From the NCBI RefSeq assembly GCF_024362695.1, contig NW_026063268.1, positions 248,001 to 312,000 of the forward strand: DNA of 64,000 bases, in the 5' to 3' direction. The DNA is from Pectinophora gossypiella (taxonomy: Eukaryota; Arthropoda; Insecta; Lepidoptera; Gelechiidae). This document shows positions 40,328-52,609 of the stretch, in pieces; within the stretch, counting starts at the first letter, position 1; the number at the start of each line of letters is the position of its first letter. Under the pieces are notes generated by a model. It was not told the DNA's origin. It saw only the letters and a list, made by a program, of their open reading frames with translations, and made no database searches. The translations under genes and the position numbers were made by a program.

Positions 40328-40680
40328 AAACATAACATACATAAACAGCCTTTCTAATGTCCCACTGCTGGGCACAGGTCTCCCCTCAATCAATCGGAGG
40401 GGGTATGGAGCATACTCCACCACGCTGCTCCACTGCGGGTTGGTGGGGGTGATTTTTACAGCTAATAGCCGGGACCAACGGCTTCACGTGCCCTCCGAAG
40501 CACGGAATCATCTTACTTTTTCGGACAATCAGGTGATTCAAGCCTGAAAAGTCCTTACCAAACATCCTTTGTTTTCTGTTAAGTCTCACAAAGTGATTTC
40601 GACAATGTCCCCATCGGGAATCGAACCCGGACCTCCAGATCGTGAGCCTAACCCTCTAACCACTAGACCACGGAGGCTGT
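40328..40680 (-). mobile_element. SINE-B copy
   Basis: ATGTCCCACTGCTGGGCACAGG to CTAACCACTAGACCACGGAGG. Confidence 0.87.
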
Positions 40681-40754
40681 TGTCAGTTAAAACTCTTTTC
40701 TCGCGTGGAAGTATCAAGTTGAAATTACATCTAATACTTCTGTCTACGGTCCCT

Positions 40755-40922
40755 TGAACCGAGGTTTGTGCCGAGGTTTTTCTTGCAGCTTCTTTTCCCC
40801 GGCTATACAGGTTGTGAGAAGCTGCAGTAGTTTTAGGCGGATGAGACGTTCGTTATGTAAAAATTGACGATTCAAAGTGTAACTATGTTACCTACTGAAT
40901 AAAGATACTTATTTTTGAATTT
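40755..40922 (+). mobile_element. LINE-E 3' end
   Basis: CCGAGGTTTTTCTTGCAGC to TTATTTTTGAATTTGA. Confidence 0.8.
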
Positions 40923-41195
40923 GATTACAAACTTATTTGCAGTTGTTAAACTAATCGTGACCTAGGTTGATGTATGGAGACAATACATTTTCAACGGCAA
41001 AATGAAAGCCTAAAATAAATTATCTTTGTTAATTTACGGCAATTTTGTACGGGACCCTCGATGATCGAGTTGGTTTTGCGCTTGGCCGGTTTTTTTGTTT
41101 CCTTTAATGTTTGTGAATTTGAAATGGGTACGAACGTGGAATGGACGGTTTTTTAACAATGATACATTTCTACTAGAATGTGACCTATAAATAAT

Positions 41196-41478
41196 AGGAG
41201 CTCGGTGGCGCAGCGGTTAACGCGCTCGGTCTGCCATTGGTCAAGTAAAGCAACTTTCGCAAAGGCCGGTCATAGGATGGGTGACCACAAAAAAAAAGTT
41301 TTCATCTCGAGCTCCTCCGTGCTTCGGAAGGCACGTTAAGCCGTTGGTCCCGGCTGCATTAGCAGTCGTTAATAACCATCAATCCGCACTGGGCCCGAGT
41401 GGTGGTTTAAGGCCCGATCTTATCCTTCCATAGGGAAGGCCCGTGCCCCAGCAGTGGGGACGTTAATGGGCTGATGAC
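41196..41478 (+). mobile_element. SINE-C copy
   Basis: AGGAGCTCGGTGGCGCAGCGG to AATGGGCTGATGACGA. Confidence 0.87.
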
Positions 41479-41789
41479 GAGCAGAGCCACAACTAATTAA
41501 AGACAATTTGCAGCCACTGTTGATACGAAGCCGGTTCGAATCCCCAAATATATCACCAAAATCACTTTGTGAGTTATGGCTCACATGGAATTCATCTAAG
41601 AAAGCAATATTGCTATTTGACATTTGTTTGCATTGCGCACTTACTTTTATATGCGCAAATGTCAAAATGCAATATTGGTTTCTTAGATGAATTGCTTCGA
41701 TATGGCCTTTTAACCCCCATGATCGCGGTATGTTAGGCCTTCCTCCACACCCGCATCAAAAGGTTTTCGTAAGTCCATACGAACGGTAA

Positions 41790-42212
41790 TGAATACTGAG
41801 GGGGCTGATTCAGACCATGATTCTGAGTTAATATCAAGTGGAATTTTCCTGGAATTCATGATACGTATTTTTTTTGTTTTTCAAATGTCTCTCTCTCTCT
41901 ATTTAAGAGCTGCGCTCTTGTCGGTGGAGTAATCGCCATTCCTCTCTTCTTCCCGCCAAAACCTTCACCTCCCGATACGACACGACCTGCACCTTCTCTT
42001 TTATTTGTTTCATAAATGTTATCCTAGGTCTACCCCTCCCTCTCTTCAAAAAAAAAATCTCAAAGGGTCTTTTTAAATGTACTTACTTATTTTAAATTCT
42101 ATACTTTTGCAATGAAAAATTCCACTTGATATTAACTCAAAATAATGAGCTGAATCATCCCCCTCGTAACGAATACTGACCATGATTCTGAGTTAATATC
42201 AAGTGGATTTTC
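41790..42212. mobile_element. MITE-F interrupted by LINE-H (-)
   Basis: F arms at 41790-41850 and 42100-42165 (AAATTCCACTTGATATTAAC), plus a third partial arm to 42212. Antisense LINE-H lies at 41900-42050. Confidence 0.65.
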
Positions 42213-42446
42213 ATGAAACATTTTAGTGTTTTTAAAATTATTTTCCGTTCCATCCGAATCAATACAACAACGTACACACTACACTGTCAATCGACTCAAC
42301 ACGCCTCGTCTGTTCATTGATCGTTTACGCACGTCCGTCAATTTAAAGAAATCAGTATATTTTTTTAAGCAAAGGTCTCTATTCTTACGGAGCCGGTTGC
42401 ACCGTTGTGGTATTGTTAAAATCTCCATTTTTTGAAATATTACTAA

Positions 42447-42762
42447 CAGCCTCCGTGGTCTAGTGGTTAGAGCGTTAGGCTCACGATCTGGAGGTCCGGG
42501 TTCGATTCCCGATGGGGACATTGTCGAAATCACTTTGTGAGACTGTCCTTTGTTTGGTAAGGACTTTTCAGGCTTGAATCACCTGATTGTCCGAAAAAGT
42601 AAGATGATTCCGTGCTTCGGAGGGCACGTTAAGCCGTTGGTCCTGGCTATTAGCCGTAAAAACACCTCCACCAACCCGCATTGGAGCAGCGTGGTGGAGT
42701 ATGCTCCATACTCCCTCCGGTTGATTGAGGGTAGGCACAGGTCCAGCAGTGGGACGTAACAT
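42447..42762 (+). mobile_element. SINE-B copy
   Basis: CAGCCTCCGTGGTCTAGTGG to AGGTCCAGCAGTGGGACGTA. Confidence 0.9.
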
Positions 42763-42771
42763 AACATAACA

Positions 42772-43851
42772 AATACTTTATTGCACAAACAGGAAAAAAC
42801 AAAATACAAAACAAAAGAGAAATAGAATTAGTACAATAGGCGGCCTTATTGCTAAGTAGCAATCTCTTCCAGGCAACCTTTAAGTATAGGAGATATTGAA
42901 TATTAAGTAATATAGCGGGATAGTGCAGCATAGGAATACTTGTGCATATAAAAATAAATACACTTTCGACTACATAAACTACATAATAATAATACACATA
43001 ATTATAATTGTTATAATAAATAAATATCACTACTTAAACTACTACATATACTATGGAAGAAAGGAGTAGATAGATTATGAAGATGAAGAGGAAATAGAGG
43101 TAAGGAAATGCGCCTTGACTTGCCGTTTAAAGGACTCCAATGACGAAGCTCTCCTAATGCTTTCAGGCAGAGAATTCCACAAACGGACAGCTTGCACCGT
43201 GAAAGACTTGGAGTAGAAAGTTGAGGAATGGGAAGGAATATTTAGAGACAGATTGTTGGATGAACGGAGGTTGCGGGTAAGAGTGGAAGAATGAAAGACG
43301 AAGCGATCTTTAAGATAGCAAGGAGATTTAGGGTTAAAAAGGACGGAATATAGAAGGAACAGGATATGGCAGTCTCTCCGACGATAAATCGGTAACCACC
43401 CAAGCCTCGCACGGTAGTCGGAAACATGATCAAACTTCCGCAGGCCAAAAATAAATCTTATGCATAGGTTTTGTAAACGTTCAAGTTTTGCAACTAGTTC
43501 CACAGAGAGATCCGGGTAACAAACGTCCGCGTAATCTAAAATAGGCAGGACGAGACACTGTGCTAGAGTGATCTTGGTTTTGGTCGGCAAGAGGTTTTTT
43601 AGACGCTTTAGCGACCCGTACGCGGCAAACACCTTCCTGCTAACTTCTGTCACCTGAGGTTTCCAGGAGAAACACTCGTCAAAGATAATGCCCAGATTCT
43701 TAACAGTATGGCTATACGGAACATGTACACCGTCAAACGTTATAGGGGACAAGGTATTAAAGTCAATTCTAGACACGAACACGTATTTAGGGTGTAAAAA
43801 AAGGTATATTAATATATTTAAACAAAAAAAAAACAAGTAACGAGTAGACAA
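42772..43851 (-). mobile_element. CR1/jockey-type LINE, 5'-truncated
   Basis: Antisense copy: 3' tip at 42772 (CAAATACTTTATTGCAC), UTR to about 43074, coding part to 43851. Confidence 0.88.
43075..43851 (-). pseudogene. LINE reverse-transcriptase C-terminal third
   Basis: 258 codons without a stop. Motifs: VKNLGIIFDECFSWKPQVTE (post-RT LG-x-x-FD motif), LVLPILDYADVCYPDLS, LQNLCIRFIFGLRKFDHVSD, RLGWLPIYRRRDCHIL, VRLWNSLPESIRRASSLESF. The RT palm (YxDD) lies outside the retained part. Open frame and clean motifs suggest a fairly young insertion. Confidence 0.9.
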
Positions 43852-44101
43852 TTAGCATAAAGACACTTTTGAAGTGATTGCAATTAGAAGCTTTAACCAG
43901 TGATGGTGCAACTGGGTGATAAGTTAAGGAGGTGCATCGAATACGTGCCGAGTGCCTTGACGGGGTCCGACAGTCGTTAGCAACGATGTAATAAAAAAAT
44001 TATTACGTTTTCGCGTGACGAAAGAAATACGTACGGGACTTAGATCGAGAGAAGGAAAAGGCGCGCAAAGATAATTAAATAAGTTAACTAGTGAACAAGC
44101 G

Positions 44102-44450
44102 CACAAGGGGACAAGTGGACAAGTGGACAAGGGGACGAGTGGACGAGTGGACGAGTGGACGAGTGGACGAGTGGACGAGTGGACGAGTGGACGAGTGGAC
44201 GAGTGGACGAGTGGACGAGTGGACGAGTGGACGAGTGGACGAGTGGACGAGTGGACGAGTGGACGAGTGGACGAGTGGACGAGTGGACGAGTGGACGAGT
44301 GGACGAGTGGACGAGTGGACGAGTGGACGAGTGGACGAGTGGACGAGTGGACGAGTGGACGAGTGGACGAGTGGACGAGTGGACGAGTGGACAAGTGGAC
44401 ATGTGGATATGTCGACGACTGGACGAGTGGACAAGTGGACAAATAAACAA
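44102..44450 (+). repeat. 8-bp tandem array (GGACGAGT)n
   Basis: About 32 perfect units in 44133-44390, flanked by variant units (GGACAAGT, GGATATGT). All six frames stay open because 8 bp is not a multiple of 3 and the unit has no stop; those ORFs are artefacts. Confidence 0.95.
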
Positions 44451-44454
44451 GTGA

Positions 44455-44522
44455 TTTTTTGTGATTCCCCACCGGGAGTGAAACCTGGGACCTCCGGATT
44501 GTTAGCCCAACGCTCAACTAAG
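44455..44522 (-). mobile_element. SINE-A head
   Basis: TTTTTGTGATTCCCCACCGGG ... GCCCAACGCTCAACTA. Confidence 0.72.
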
Positions 44523-44690
44523 GTAGGGATAAATAAGTACTACGTATAAACGGTAACTCTTCGCCCTGCACCAATTTGTATCTGGTGCTGACCTCACTCC
44601 CTCTGGGTCGTACTTTAGTTTAAATTTAGAAAAGAAGATTGCAGATAATTAATTAAACACTTACTATTAATCTAAAATACTATTATAATG

Positions 44691-45049
44691 GCCCCTATTC
44701 CTGCAAACGCCTCCTCATTTTAAGTTATACCCGTCATTTTCTTATCTGCCGAGAAGGAAAGGGACAAATGATTGACAGCTCTTAATTTTAAAATGAATGA
44801 ACAACCCGGGTGAATAAAATAGGCATCTCGCTGATATACAACCCGTTTGACGTGTGATGTCAACTTAATTTTGTCGGGTTATTGGCCAATGTAAAATTTT
44901 GGGAGGGCTTTTTAAACTTCTGCCTAAAAACGTGTGTCCCATAAATTTTATGCCTGTCGATTACCCGTCCCTTTCCTTTTCGGCGGATAAGAAAATGTCA
45001 GGTATAACTTAAAATACAATTAGATGGTGTTTATAGGAATTAGCACCAA
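44691..45049. mobile_element. MITE-A copy 5
   Basis: TGGCCCCTATTCCTGCAAACG to GTTTATAGGAATTAGCACCA. Confidence 0.87.
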
Positions 45050-45289
45050 TGTTTTCTCACGACACGTAGCTCTGTCTACCCGTTTAGACACTATGGGCGT
45101 GATAATATGACTTAACTCACTTAAACAGTGTGCTCATAATGCTGTTTAAGCATAAATGAAAAAATATACTATAGTTAACTATTATGTTTAAAAGATCAAG
45201 CTATTTGTATATGATCAGTGGTATTTTTGTCAATTAGTGTCGGGGGAAATGAAACGAGGTTCCGTATAAAAAAAATAATTTAACTGTTG

Positions 45290-45835
45290 AGAAGCTACAA
45301 GGAAAGAGAGGAAGGGGAAGACCAAGAAGAGCTTACATAGAACAGATTAAAGAGAAGGCGAACGTCGTGTCTTATAAGGAGGTGAAGGAATTGGCCTTTG
45401 ATAGACAAGAATGGAGAATGCTACACCGACAAGAGCGTGGCTCTTAATGATGATGATACGAAGCCAAGTAGCCTTATTTACGGTCGCAAATCCAGATGTG
45501 TTTGATCTATAATCGCTTACTACCGGAAATATCGGATGCAGCGTCCACCCAATCTTTTAAAAATCTCATAAAAGAGTGATTGTTTCAGAACATATTCTAT
45601 GAATTTAATGATTTTCTTTGTTATAATAATGTATTCTCCTAATTAATGTACTTACCATCGTCTTTACCATTATAGCTTACGTTACCAATAAAGATTTGTA
45701 TTTGAGCTTACATGGAACAGATTAAAGAGAAGGCGAACGTCGTGTCTTATAAGAATGTGGAAGAATTGTCCTTTGATAGACAAGAATGGAGAATGCTACA
45801 CCGACAAGAGCGTGGCTCTTAAATTAGTGATGAAA
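45290..45835 (+). mobile_element. Two LINE-H 3' ends around another LINE 3' end
   Basis: LINE-H at 45290-45450 and again at 45706-45832. Between them a different LINE tail (45470-45705) ends AATAAAGATTTGTATTTG. GAGCTTACAT appears at the start of the second H piece and inside the first. Confidence 0.7.
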
Positions 45836-45844
45836 CTGTTAACA

Positions 45845-45930
45845 AAGGCTTTGTGGTCCAGTGGTTATAGTGTTGGACTCAGTGTCTAGAAGTTTGGGGT
45901 CAAGCCCCCATGGGAATATTGTCGAAATAT
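45845..45930 (+). mobile_element. SINE tRNA-like head, diverged
   Basis: GGTCCAGTGGTTATAGTGTTGG (box A); GGGGTCAAGCCCCC in place of box B. Confidence 0.5.
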
Positions 45931-46020
45931 TCATTTATAATTATTGCCATTAGCGGCAAAAGTTATGTCAAAAAAAGTTAAATCGCTATTTGACGCATTT
46001 CTATAAATAAATAAATAACC

Positions 46021-46460
46021 TGAGGAGCTTGGTGGCGCAGCGGTATACGCGCTCGGTCTGCGATTGTTGAAGTTAAGCAACTTTCGCAAAGGTCGGTCAT
46101 AGGATGGGTGACCACAAAAAAAAAATTTCATCTCGAGCTCCTCCGTGCTTCGGAAGGCAGGTTAAGCCGTTGGTCCCTATAAATAACTATATACTACACA
46201 TTAATCCTACTTTCATTCACTACCGAAATATACAGGGTGTTAGTGACATCGTAACGAAAACTTTGAGGGATGATTCAGGCCATGATTCTAAGTTGATATC
46301 AAGTGGAATTTTCCGTCGTAAAAGGCTGCATTAGCAGTCGTTAATAACCATCAATCCGCACTGGGCCCGCGTGGTGGTTTAAGGCCCGATCTCCCTATTC
46401 ATCCATAGGGAAGGCCCGTGCCCCAGCAGTGGGGACGTTAATGGGCTGATGATGATGAAA
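46021..46460 (+). mobile_element. SINE-C split by a MITE-F arm
   Basis: SINE-C at 46021-46178 and 46325-46460; the insert ends with ACAGGGTGTTAGTGACATCG to GGAATTTTCCGTCG. No long TSD is obvious. Confidence 0.8.
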
Positions 46461-46765
46461 TAAATAACCATTGCAGGGTTTCTCGCCGTCTCCACGGATC
46501 CCTAACCCGCGAGTATATTAAAGCCGGGCCCCGCTGCGCCTGCGCCGTTCTAAGTGATTGCTGTTACACCAACGTCTCTATCTAATTAATCAAAATAAAT
46601 AATCACTGTTTGCTTTGGTCTGCATGGCGACCGAGAGGTTTTGATCCTTGTAAGAAAAATCAAATAAAATCAAATAAACTTGTGGGATATAGGATAAAAA
46701 AGGGATATTTAACTTATCTTGACTCCGACGACAACCAATAATAGACAGCCTTATCTTATCTTTAA

Positions 46766-47060
46766 CGGCCTCCGTGGTCCAGTGGTTGACCGTTGTGCTC
46801 CCGATCCGGAGGTCCCGGGTTCGAATCCCAGTGGGACAAATTACAAAAAACACTTTGTGATCCCTAGTTTGGTTACGATATTATAGGCTGATCACCAGAT
46901 TGTCCGAAAGTAAGGTGATCCTTGCTTCGGAAGGCACGTTAAGCCGTTGGTCCCGGTTACTACTTACTGGTGTAAGTAAGTAGTCGTTACATGAGTTAAG
47001 GGCCTTTGGCTGCTCAATAATAACCCTGTCAGGGTTGATAAGGTTGGTAATCCACCTCAC
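46766..47060 (+). mobile_element. SINE-A copy
   Basis: ACGGCCTCCGTGGTCCAGTGG to GGTAATCCACCTCAC. Confidence 0.87.
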
Positions 47061-47284
47061 TAACCGGGGAAAGTATCAAACCGTGCTCACCGAAGCACAC
47101 TTGTCAGATTACTGAAGCGTAACACAATTGCATTCAAAACGTCCCGCGTTGTACAGACGGACAAACGATTCCGATAGTATTATACATACATAATCATACA
47201 TTTAATGTATGTGTGACCACGAGCTGGCCCCCACTTGGCCGGCCAAGTAGCGACTAACCGTCCGAAGAAAATTTACAAGAAATT

Positions 47285-47410
47285 AATCGTGTGGGTTGTG
47301 AGGTGGATTACCGACCCCATTATTTTACTATTGAGCCGCCAAAGGCCCCTGACTTGGTTCATGTAACGACTACTAACTTACATCTGTAATCTGTAATCTG
47401 TAGTAGTAGT
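47285..47410 (-). mobile_element. SINE-A 3' part
   Basis: TCGTGTGGGTTGTGAGGTGG ... AACGACTACTAACTTACATC. Confidence 0.72.
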
Positions 47411-47600
47411 GAACAGTTGGTGATTAGTGGGTGTATATATTATACATATCTGCCTACCCCTTCGGGGATAAAAAACGTGATACTACGTTACGTTACGTTG
47501 TAAATAATCACACCTGTATTCCTATCGGGTTGGGCAGAGATATAAGTAATCAGAAAACAATTTGCAACCATTTTTATTTTTCTTCTTTCGTGGGTCATTT

Positions 47601-47824
47601 ACAGGGTGTTAGTGACATCGTAACGAATACTTTGAGGGATGATTCTGACCATGATTCTGAGTTAATATCAAGTGGAATTTTCCCTCGCAAAAGTATAGAA
47701 TTGAAAATAATTTAAAGAAACAAAAAGACATTTATTTTGCGACGGAATATTTCACTTGATATCAACTCAGAATCATGGTCTGAATCATCCCCCTCAGTAT
47801 TCGTTACGATGTCAGTTCCACCCT
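47601..47824. mobile_element. MITE-F, complete
   Basis: Left ACAGGGTGTTAGTGACATCG; right arm TTGATATCAACTCAGAATCA to ATTCGTTACGATGTCAG. 224 bp with long inverted arms and a short AT centre; reference copy for the family. Confidence 0.85.
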
Positions 47825-48062
47825 ATATTTACCCCTGCCTACCCCTTCGGGGAGACAGACGTTATGCTGTATAATGTTATGTTTGTTTAAAACAAGTTGT
47901 TCTTCAAAAACACACAAAAACATATCCAGTGTATTGATTCCAGCAATAAATTATACAATATATTTAAATAATTCCGCCGTTACCACTGACATGTGGTCAG
48001 AGCTAATGAAATTATGGATGTGGCAGTTTCTATCACCATCATTTACATTCAGGATGTTTTAA

Positions 48063-48140
48063 CGAATCACTCTGTGAGACTATCCTTTGTAATAAGGACT
48101 TTGCATGCTTGAATCACCTGATTGTCCGAAAAATTACGAT
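48063..48140 (+). mobile_element. SINE-B body fragment
   Basis: GAATCACTCTGTGAGACTATCC ... TTGAATCACCTGATTGTCCG. Confidence 0.6.
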
Positions 48141-48154
48141 GTTTACAAAATCAA

Positions 48155-48400
48155 AAATCAGAATCATTTATTGTACGTAATTATTATTATCCTGTATAAA
48201 CTTGATGAAGGTCAATGTAACATTTTTGAATTTACGTCATTTCGCAAGGTGTTATATGGCTGAGGAGAAGAAATGATAAGAATCTGCAACAGCAACACAT
48301 CTTTTAAATCAATGAGGGTACATTACAAGTTATTTAATAACTACAGGAATACATTCAAAATCAGACATTTTTGTAATTTAGGTATACGTTAATCTTATAA
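48155..48400 (-). mobile_element. LINE-S 3' end, antisense
   Basis: GATGAAGGTCAATGTAACAT ... AGCAACACATCTTTTAAATC; inverted match of 20850-21080. Confidence 0.65.
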
Positions 48401-48479
48401 GGTTTCAAACACTTTAAGTTTACCTAACCTAACTAGGAACACTTTAAGTTTGGTCCCGGCTATTAGCAGTAAAAAAAAC

Positions 48480-48595
48480 CTCTACGTCTCATCCGCCTAA
48501 AACTACTGCAGCTTCACAACCTGTATAGCCGGGGAAACGAAGCTGCAAGAAAAACCTCGGCACAGGGCCCTAGACATTCTTTAGAAAAAAATATT
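48480..48595 (-). mobile_element. LINE-E 3' end
   Basis: TACGTCTCATCCGCCTAAAAC ... ACAGGGCCCTAGACATTC. Confidence 0.72.
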
Positions 48596-49024
48596 TTAGT
48601 AATTTGGCTGCCTTTATGTACGCTTAAATCTTTAAAATTACGCAACGGATTTTGATGCGGTTTTTTTTGTCATAGATAGAGTGATTGAAGAGGAAGGTTT
48701 ATATGTATAATAACATCTATTAAATAGTGAAGAAATACTGTTATTTTTGAGGTTTTTTTATGTGATGTCGTAAATAATTTCATTTTTCCTCAGCCGAGCG
48801 AAGCCGGGGCGGATCGCTAGTATGTTAATATTTCCCATCTTCGTATCTCCTAGACCACACATTTGTCAAAATGGCGTCTTTTTATATCAAGAAAAATGTC
48901 CGAAAGCTCTGTGTTTGACTGTCCTAATTGATTACATTTGTCTAGTCGACGCTAGGGTTGTTCAACAATCGATATTTCTTTTATCGATAGTCAGGATATC
49001 GTAAACTATAGAGAATGTCATACT

Positions 49025-49598
49025 ATTACTCACACCTCACCGAGTTTTCTGTTAGACCAACGTGATAGGTGAGCCGTATCGCCGTCTATACTCAAATTCA
49101 AATTCAAAAATATCTTTATTCAGTAGGTAACATAGTTACACTTTTAGTCAATTTTTACATAATGATCGTCTCATCCGCCAAAAACTACTGCAGCTTCTCA
49201 CAACATGTATAGCTGGGGAAAAGAAGCTGCAAGAAAAACCTCGACACAGGGCCCTAGACGTTCTTTCAAAAAAAAAGTCTAAAGACCATGTACTGGTGAG
49301 AATTATGAAAGGGATGTTTAAATGGTTCGGACAATTAATCGACCCTAGTGGAATGAGAGCGATAAGCGCTGAATGAGGGAAATCGTCGACCACGCCGGCG
49401 GGGTCGGTATCGGGGTTCTGAATCTTCTTCTTCTATCGTGTGGGTTGTGAGGTTGATTACCAACCTCATCAACCCTGGTGTCAGGGTTACTATTGAGCCG
49501 CCAAAGGCCCCTGACATGGCTCTTGTAACGACCACTTACTTATATGAGTGAGTAGTAACCGGGACCAACGGCTTAACGTGCCTTCCGAAGCACGGAAC
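49025..49598 (-). mobile_element. Repeat K, LINE-E, LINE-D, SINE-A cluster
   Basis: All antisense: K 49025-49095, LINE-E 49096-49275 (TTCAAATTCAAAAATATCTT start), LINE-D 49333-49423 (GATAAGCGCTGAATGAGGG), SINE-A 49427-49598 (ATCGTGTGGGTTGTGAGG). Confidence 0.75.
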
Positions 49599-49859
49599 AC
49601 GCACGGCATGGGGTTCTGAATAGAATATCGATATCCATCTATCGATAGAGAATTTTCGATTTACAACACTACTTGTGCACTAATCAATTTTATACTCTAT
49701 TCCTCATCCATAGAAGATGAAAATTGAGTAGAATTCTGCGGTGTGCTCATATTACTAGAAATTCGCGTTACTTTTGACACATTCCTTTTAAAGACAAATT
49801 TCAAGTTATTAATGTATTATGCGTGAGAAAGGTTTTTTAAGAAATATTATCTACGGAAA

Positions 49860-50215
49860 GGTAAGGTGTGGGTACTTAGTTCATCTTGCGATCGATGTAC
49901 CTCTGACTACCCCAATTGCCATTAGTCGTGAACATATGTTATGTTATGTACGCATGTTCAACTTCAGACCACTTATTTAAGAGCCACGCTCTTGTCGGTG
50001 AAGCATTCTCCATTCTTGTCTATCAAAGGCCAATTCCTTCACCTCCTTTTAAGACACGACGTTCGCCTTCTCTTTAATCTGTTCCATGTAAGCTCTTCTT
50101 GGTCTTCCCCTTCCTCTCTTTCCTTGTAGCTTTCCTTCTATGATGTTTTTAATAAATTCGTTGTGTCTTATTAAGTGTCCAATCAGCTTGCCTCTTCTGT
50201 CCTCACTAACTCTAA
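49860..50215. mobile_element. Repeat K (+) and LINE-H (-)
   Basis: K 49860-49932 (GGTGTGGGTACTTAGTTC). LINE-H antisense 49970-50215: AGAGCCACGCTCTTGTCGG, then AAGCTCTTCTTGGTCTTCCCC. Confidence 0.72.
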
Positions 50216-50844
50216 TAAGTAACAACTAACTGAATATTTAACAATCAAACAAATTCGTTGCTTTTTTTCTTTTTATTTTGTGTAACTTTCAATATTTGTA
50301 TTCTTTCCCCTACTTAACTAAAGATATTAATTATTAAAATGTAAACATTATTATATGTATGCGCAGAAGTCATTTTACAGACTACTATAATCTCATACCT
50401 ATTATAAATTAATAATTATTATGACACTAACTCCTAATTTATTAAATGTCATAAATTATGCAAAAAATTATGACGAATCGCATTTTTTAGTGTAAATATT
50501 CGACTTTATAGTTTGCTAATCATTTATACTTAATCAAAATTTTATTATTAAGTATACAAGGATTGTTATTAAGTTGATAGCCGGGACTAACCGTTTAACG
50601 TGCCCTCCGAAGCATGGAATCAATTCTTTCTGTCTTTCTGTAACAAAATCTTAGATCTTGATGTGTTCCATGATCCGCTGAATATATAAAAAAAAAAAAA
50701 TAGAAAAATTCTAGATTATTTAAAGCTCAACAGATGTTAATTACTTGCTTATATTTACTTATATTTATATTTTTCTAATTTCAAAATTTTATGTTTAAGG
50801 TATTATTTTAATTTTACTTTATTTTTAACTACTTAAGTTAATCA
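50216..50844. other. AT-rich, no feature
   Basis: Only a SINE-B central-domain scrap at 50575-50625 (GATAGCCGGGACTAACCG). Confidence 0.5.
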
Positions 50845-51135
50845 TCATCATCAGCCCATTAACGTCCCCACTGCTGGGGCACGGGCCTTCCTTATGGATG
50901 GATAGGGAGATCGGGCCTTAAACCACCACGCGGGCCCAGTGCGAATTGGTGGTTATTAACGACTGCTAATGCAGCCGGGACCAACGGCTTAACGTGCCTT
51001 CCGAAGCACGGAGGAGCTCGAGATGAAAACATTTTTTTTGTGGTCACCCATCCTATGACCGGTCTTTGCGAAAGTTGCTTAACTTCAACAATCGCAGACC
51101 GAGCGCGTTTACCGCTGCGCCACCGAGCTCCTCAA
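50845..51135 (-). mobile_element. SINE-C copy
   Basis: CATCATCATCAGCCCATTAACG to GCGCCACCGAGCTCCTC. Confidence 0.9.
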
Positions 51136-51423
51136 TTGTCATATATAAGTCTTAATTTTAGTAATTGTCTTAGTTGTTAATGTTTATATATATATATATA
51201 TATATATATACCGGGTGTTAGTGACATCGTAACGAATACTGAAAGGGATGATTCAGACCATGATTCTGAGTTAATATCTAGTGGAATTTTCCGTCGCAAA
51301 ATTCATGAAATTTTGAGTTTTGTTTTTAATTATTTTCAATTCCATATTGTGCTTTTAGCTGCATAGAACCCAAATTTCAATAAAAAAATCAATAATGACA
51401 AATTATCGAAAATTTTCGATGTA

Positions 51424-51560
51424 ATGGAGACATCAGCTGCTCGAACGGGTCAACGGCCACACGCACCGCGCCGCGCGCCCCGCTCCGCACGCCCCGCTCC
51501 GCGCGCCCCGCGCCGCACGCCGGCGGCGCGGCGGCGGCGCGGCCTACAAAGTAGGCACTA
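51424..51560 (+). repeat. GC-rich CGC/GCG tract
   Basis: Runs such as CGCACCGCGCCGCGCGCCCC, compositionally unlike all neighbours; followed by the first AAAGTAGGCACTACGAACCG repeat. Confidence 0.6.
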
Positions 51561-51628
51561 CGAACCGATCCTATTTCTTTCTCTGTCTATCGTAAATTAT
51601 AAATTTATTTTATTCTTATTCTTAAATG

Positions 51629-51776
51629 GACGGATAATCAACAGGCATAAAATTTATGGAATACACGTCAATTTTAAGCAGAAATCTAAAACAACCGACA
51701 GAATTAAGTTACCAGCGAGATACCTTTTTGATTCGACCGGGTTATTCATTCATTTACTCATAGGAATCAGGGCCAT
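51629..51776. mobile_element. MITE-A, internally deleted
   Basis: CGGATAATCAACAGGCATAAA ... GCAGAAATCTAAAACAACCG ... GGAATCAGGGCCA. Confidence 0.7.
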
Positions 51777-52309
51777 TATCTACCTAAAACAGTTGAAACA
51801 GTAAATAATTGTATTCTTTGTTGTCATTAGAATAACTAACAACCAACTAACACAACCACCACAGATTAGGTAATTAGTTACCTACTATGTCAACCATCCA
51901 CCAACTTAGTATGTAAGTACCTACGCAAAACCTCGCTACACAAAAATCGAAAATAAATAAATAAATAAATCTTTTAGATCAATACCCATTATTGTTACAA
52001 AGCAAGACCTATCGGTACTATCGGTAGTATCGATCTAAATGTACTATCACTACTTTCGATAGTTTAGACAATTTTCAAGTTCAACAATTGATAATCTACC
52101 TATCGATAGTTCGGCAACTCCGCCGCGTAGGCAATGTCGGCATGTTCAAAGAAAAAAATTGTCCGAGTGGAGTGATCTTATTTTTCTTGTTACATGTTGG
52201 TACCGTACCGAGGTACTAAGTACTAAGTTATTCGTAGTCTTAAATCTCATTGTTAAATCATCAGTAAAGAACTAATTAAACCTATCCTGTTCTGTGTACA
52301 ATATTCATG

Positions 52310-52525
52310 TAACGGCTACGTGCTTACATAAGTACCTAGTAGACGGGAGCAACGACTTAACGTACCTTCCGAAGCACGGATCATTTTACTTTCGGACAAT
52401 CAGGTGATCAGCCTGTAACGTCCCAACCAAAGGCCTTATAAACAGATTTTTGTGATATGTCCCCACCGGAATACGAACCCGGACCCTCCGCATCCCATCG
52501 CTCAACCACTGGACCACATAGGCCA
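52310..52525 (-). mobile_element. SINE-A copy
   Basis: GTAACGGCTACGTGCTTACAT to ATCGCTCAACCACTGGACCAC. Confidence 0.78.
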
Positions 52526-52609
52526 AGAAGGTTCTAAGACATAATTAAAGGATCCTGGGACGCAAGACCTCCGAGTTAGGGCTTGTTTGATCTGTCTTGA
52601 TGGATACTC

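Noticed and set aside
43924..44549. Several 100-200-codon ORFs on both strands rich in STRPLVHS or DEWTSGRV
   Set aside because: By-products of the 8-bp repeat; ends run into a SINE head. No splice, promoter or domain evidence.
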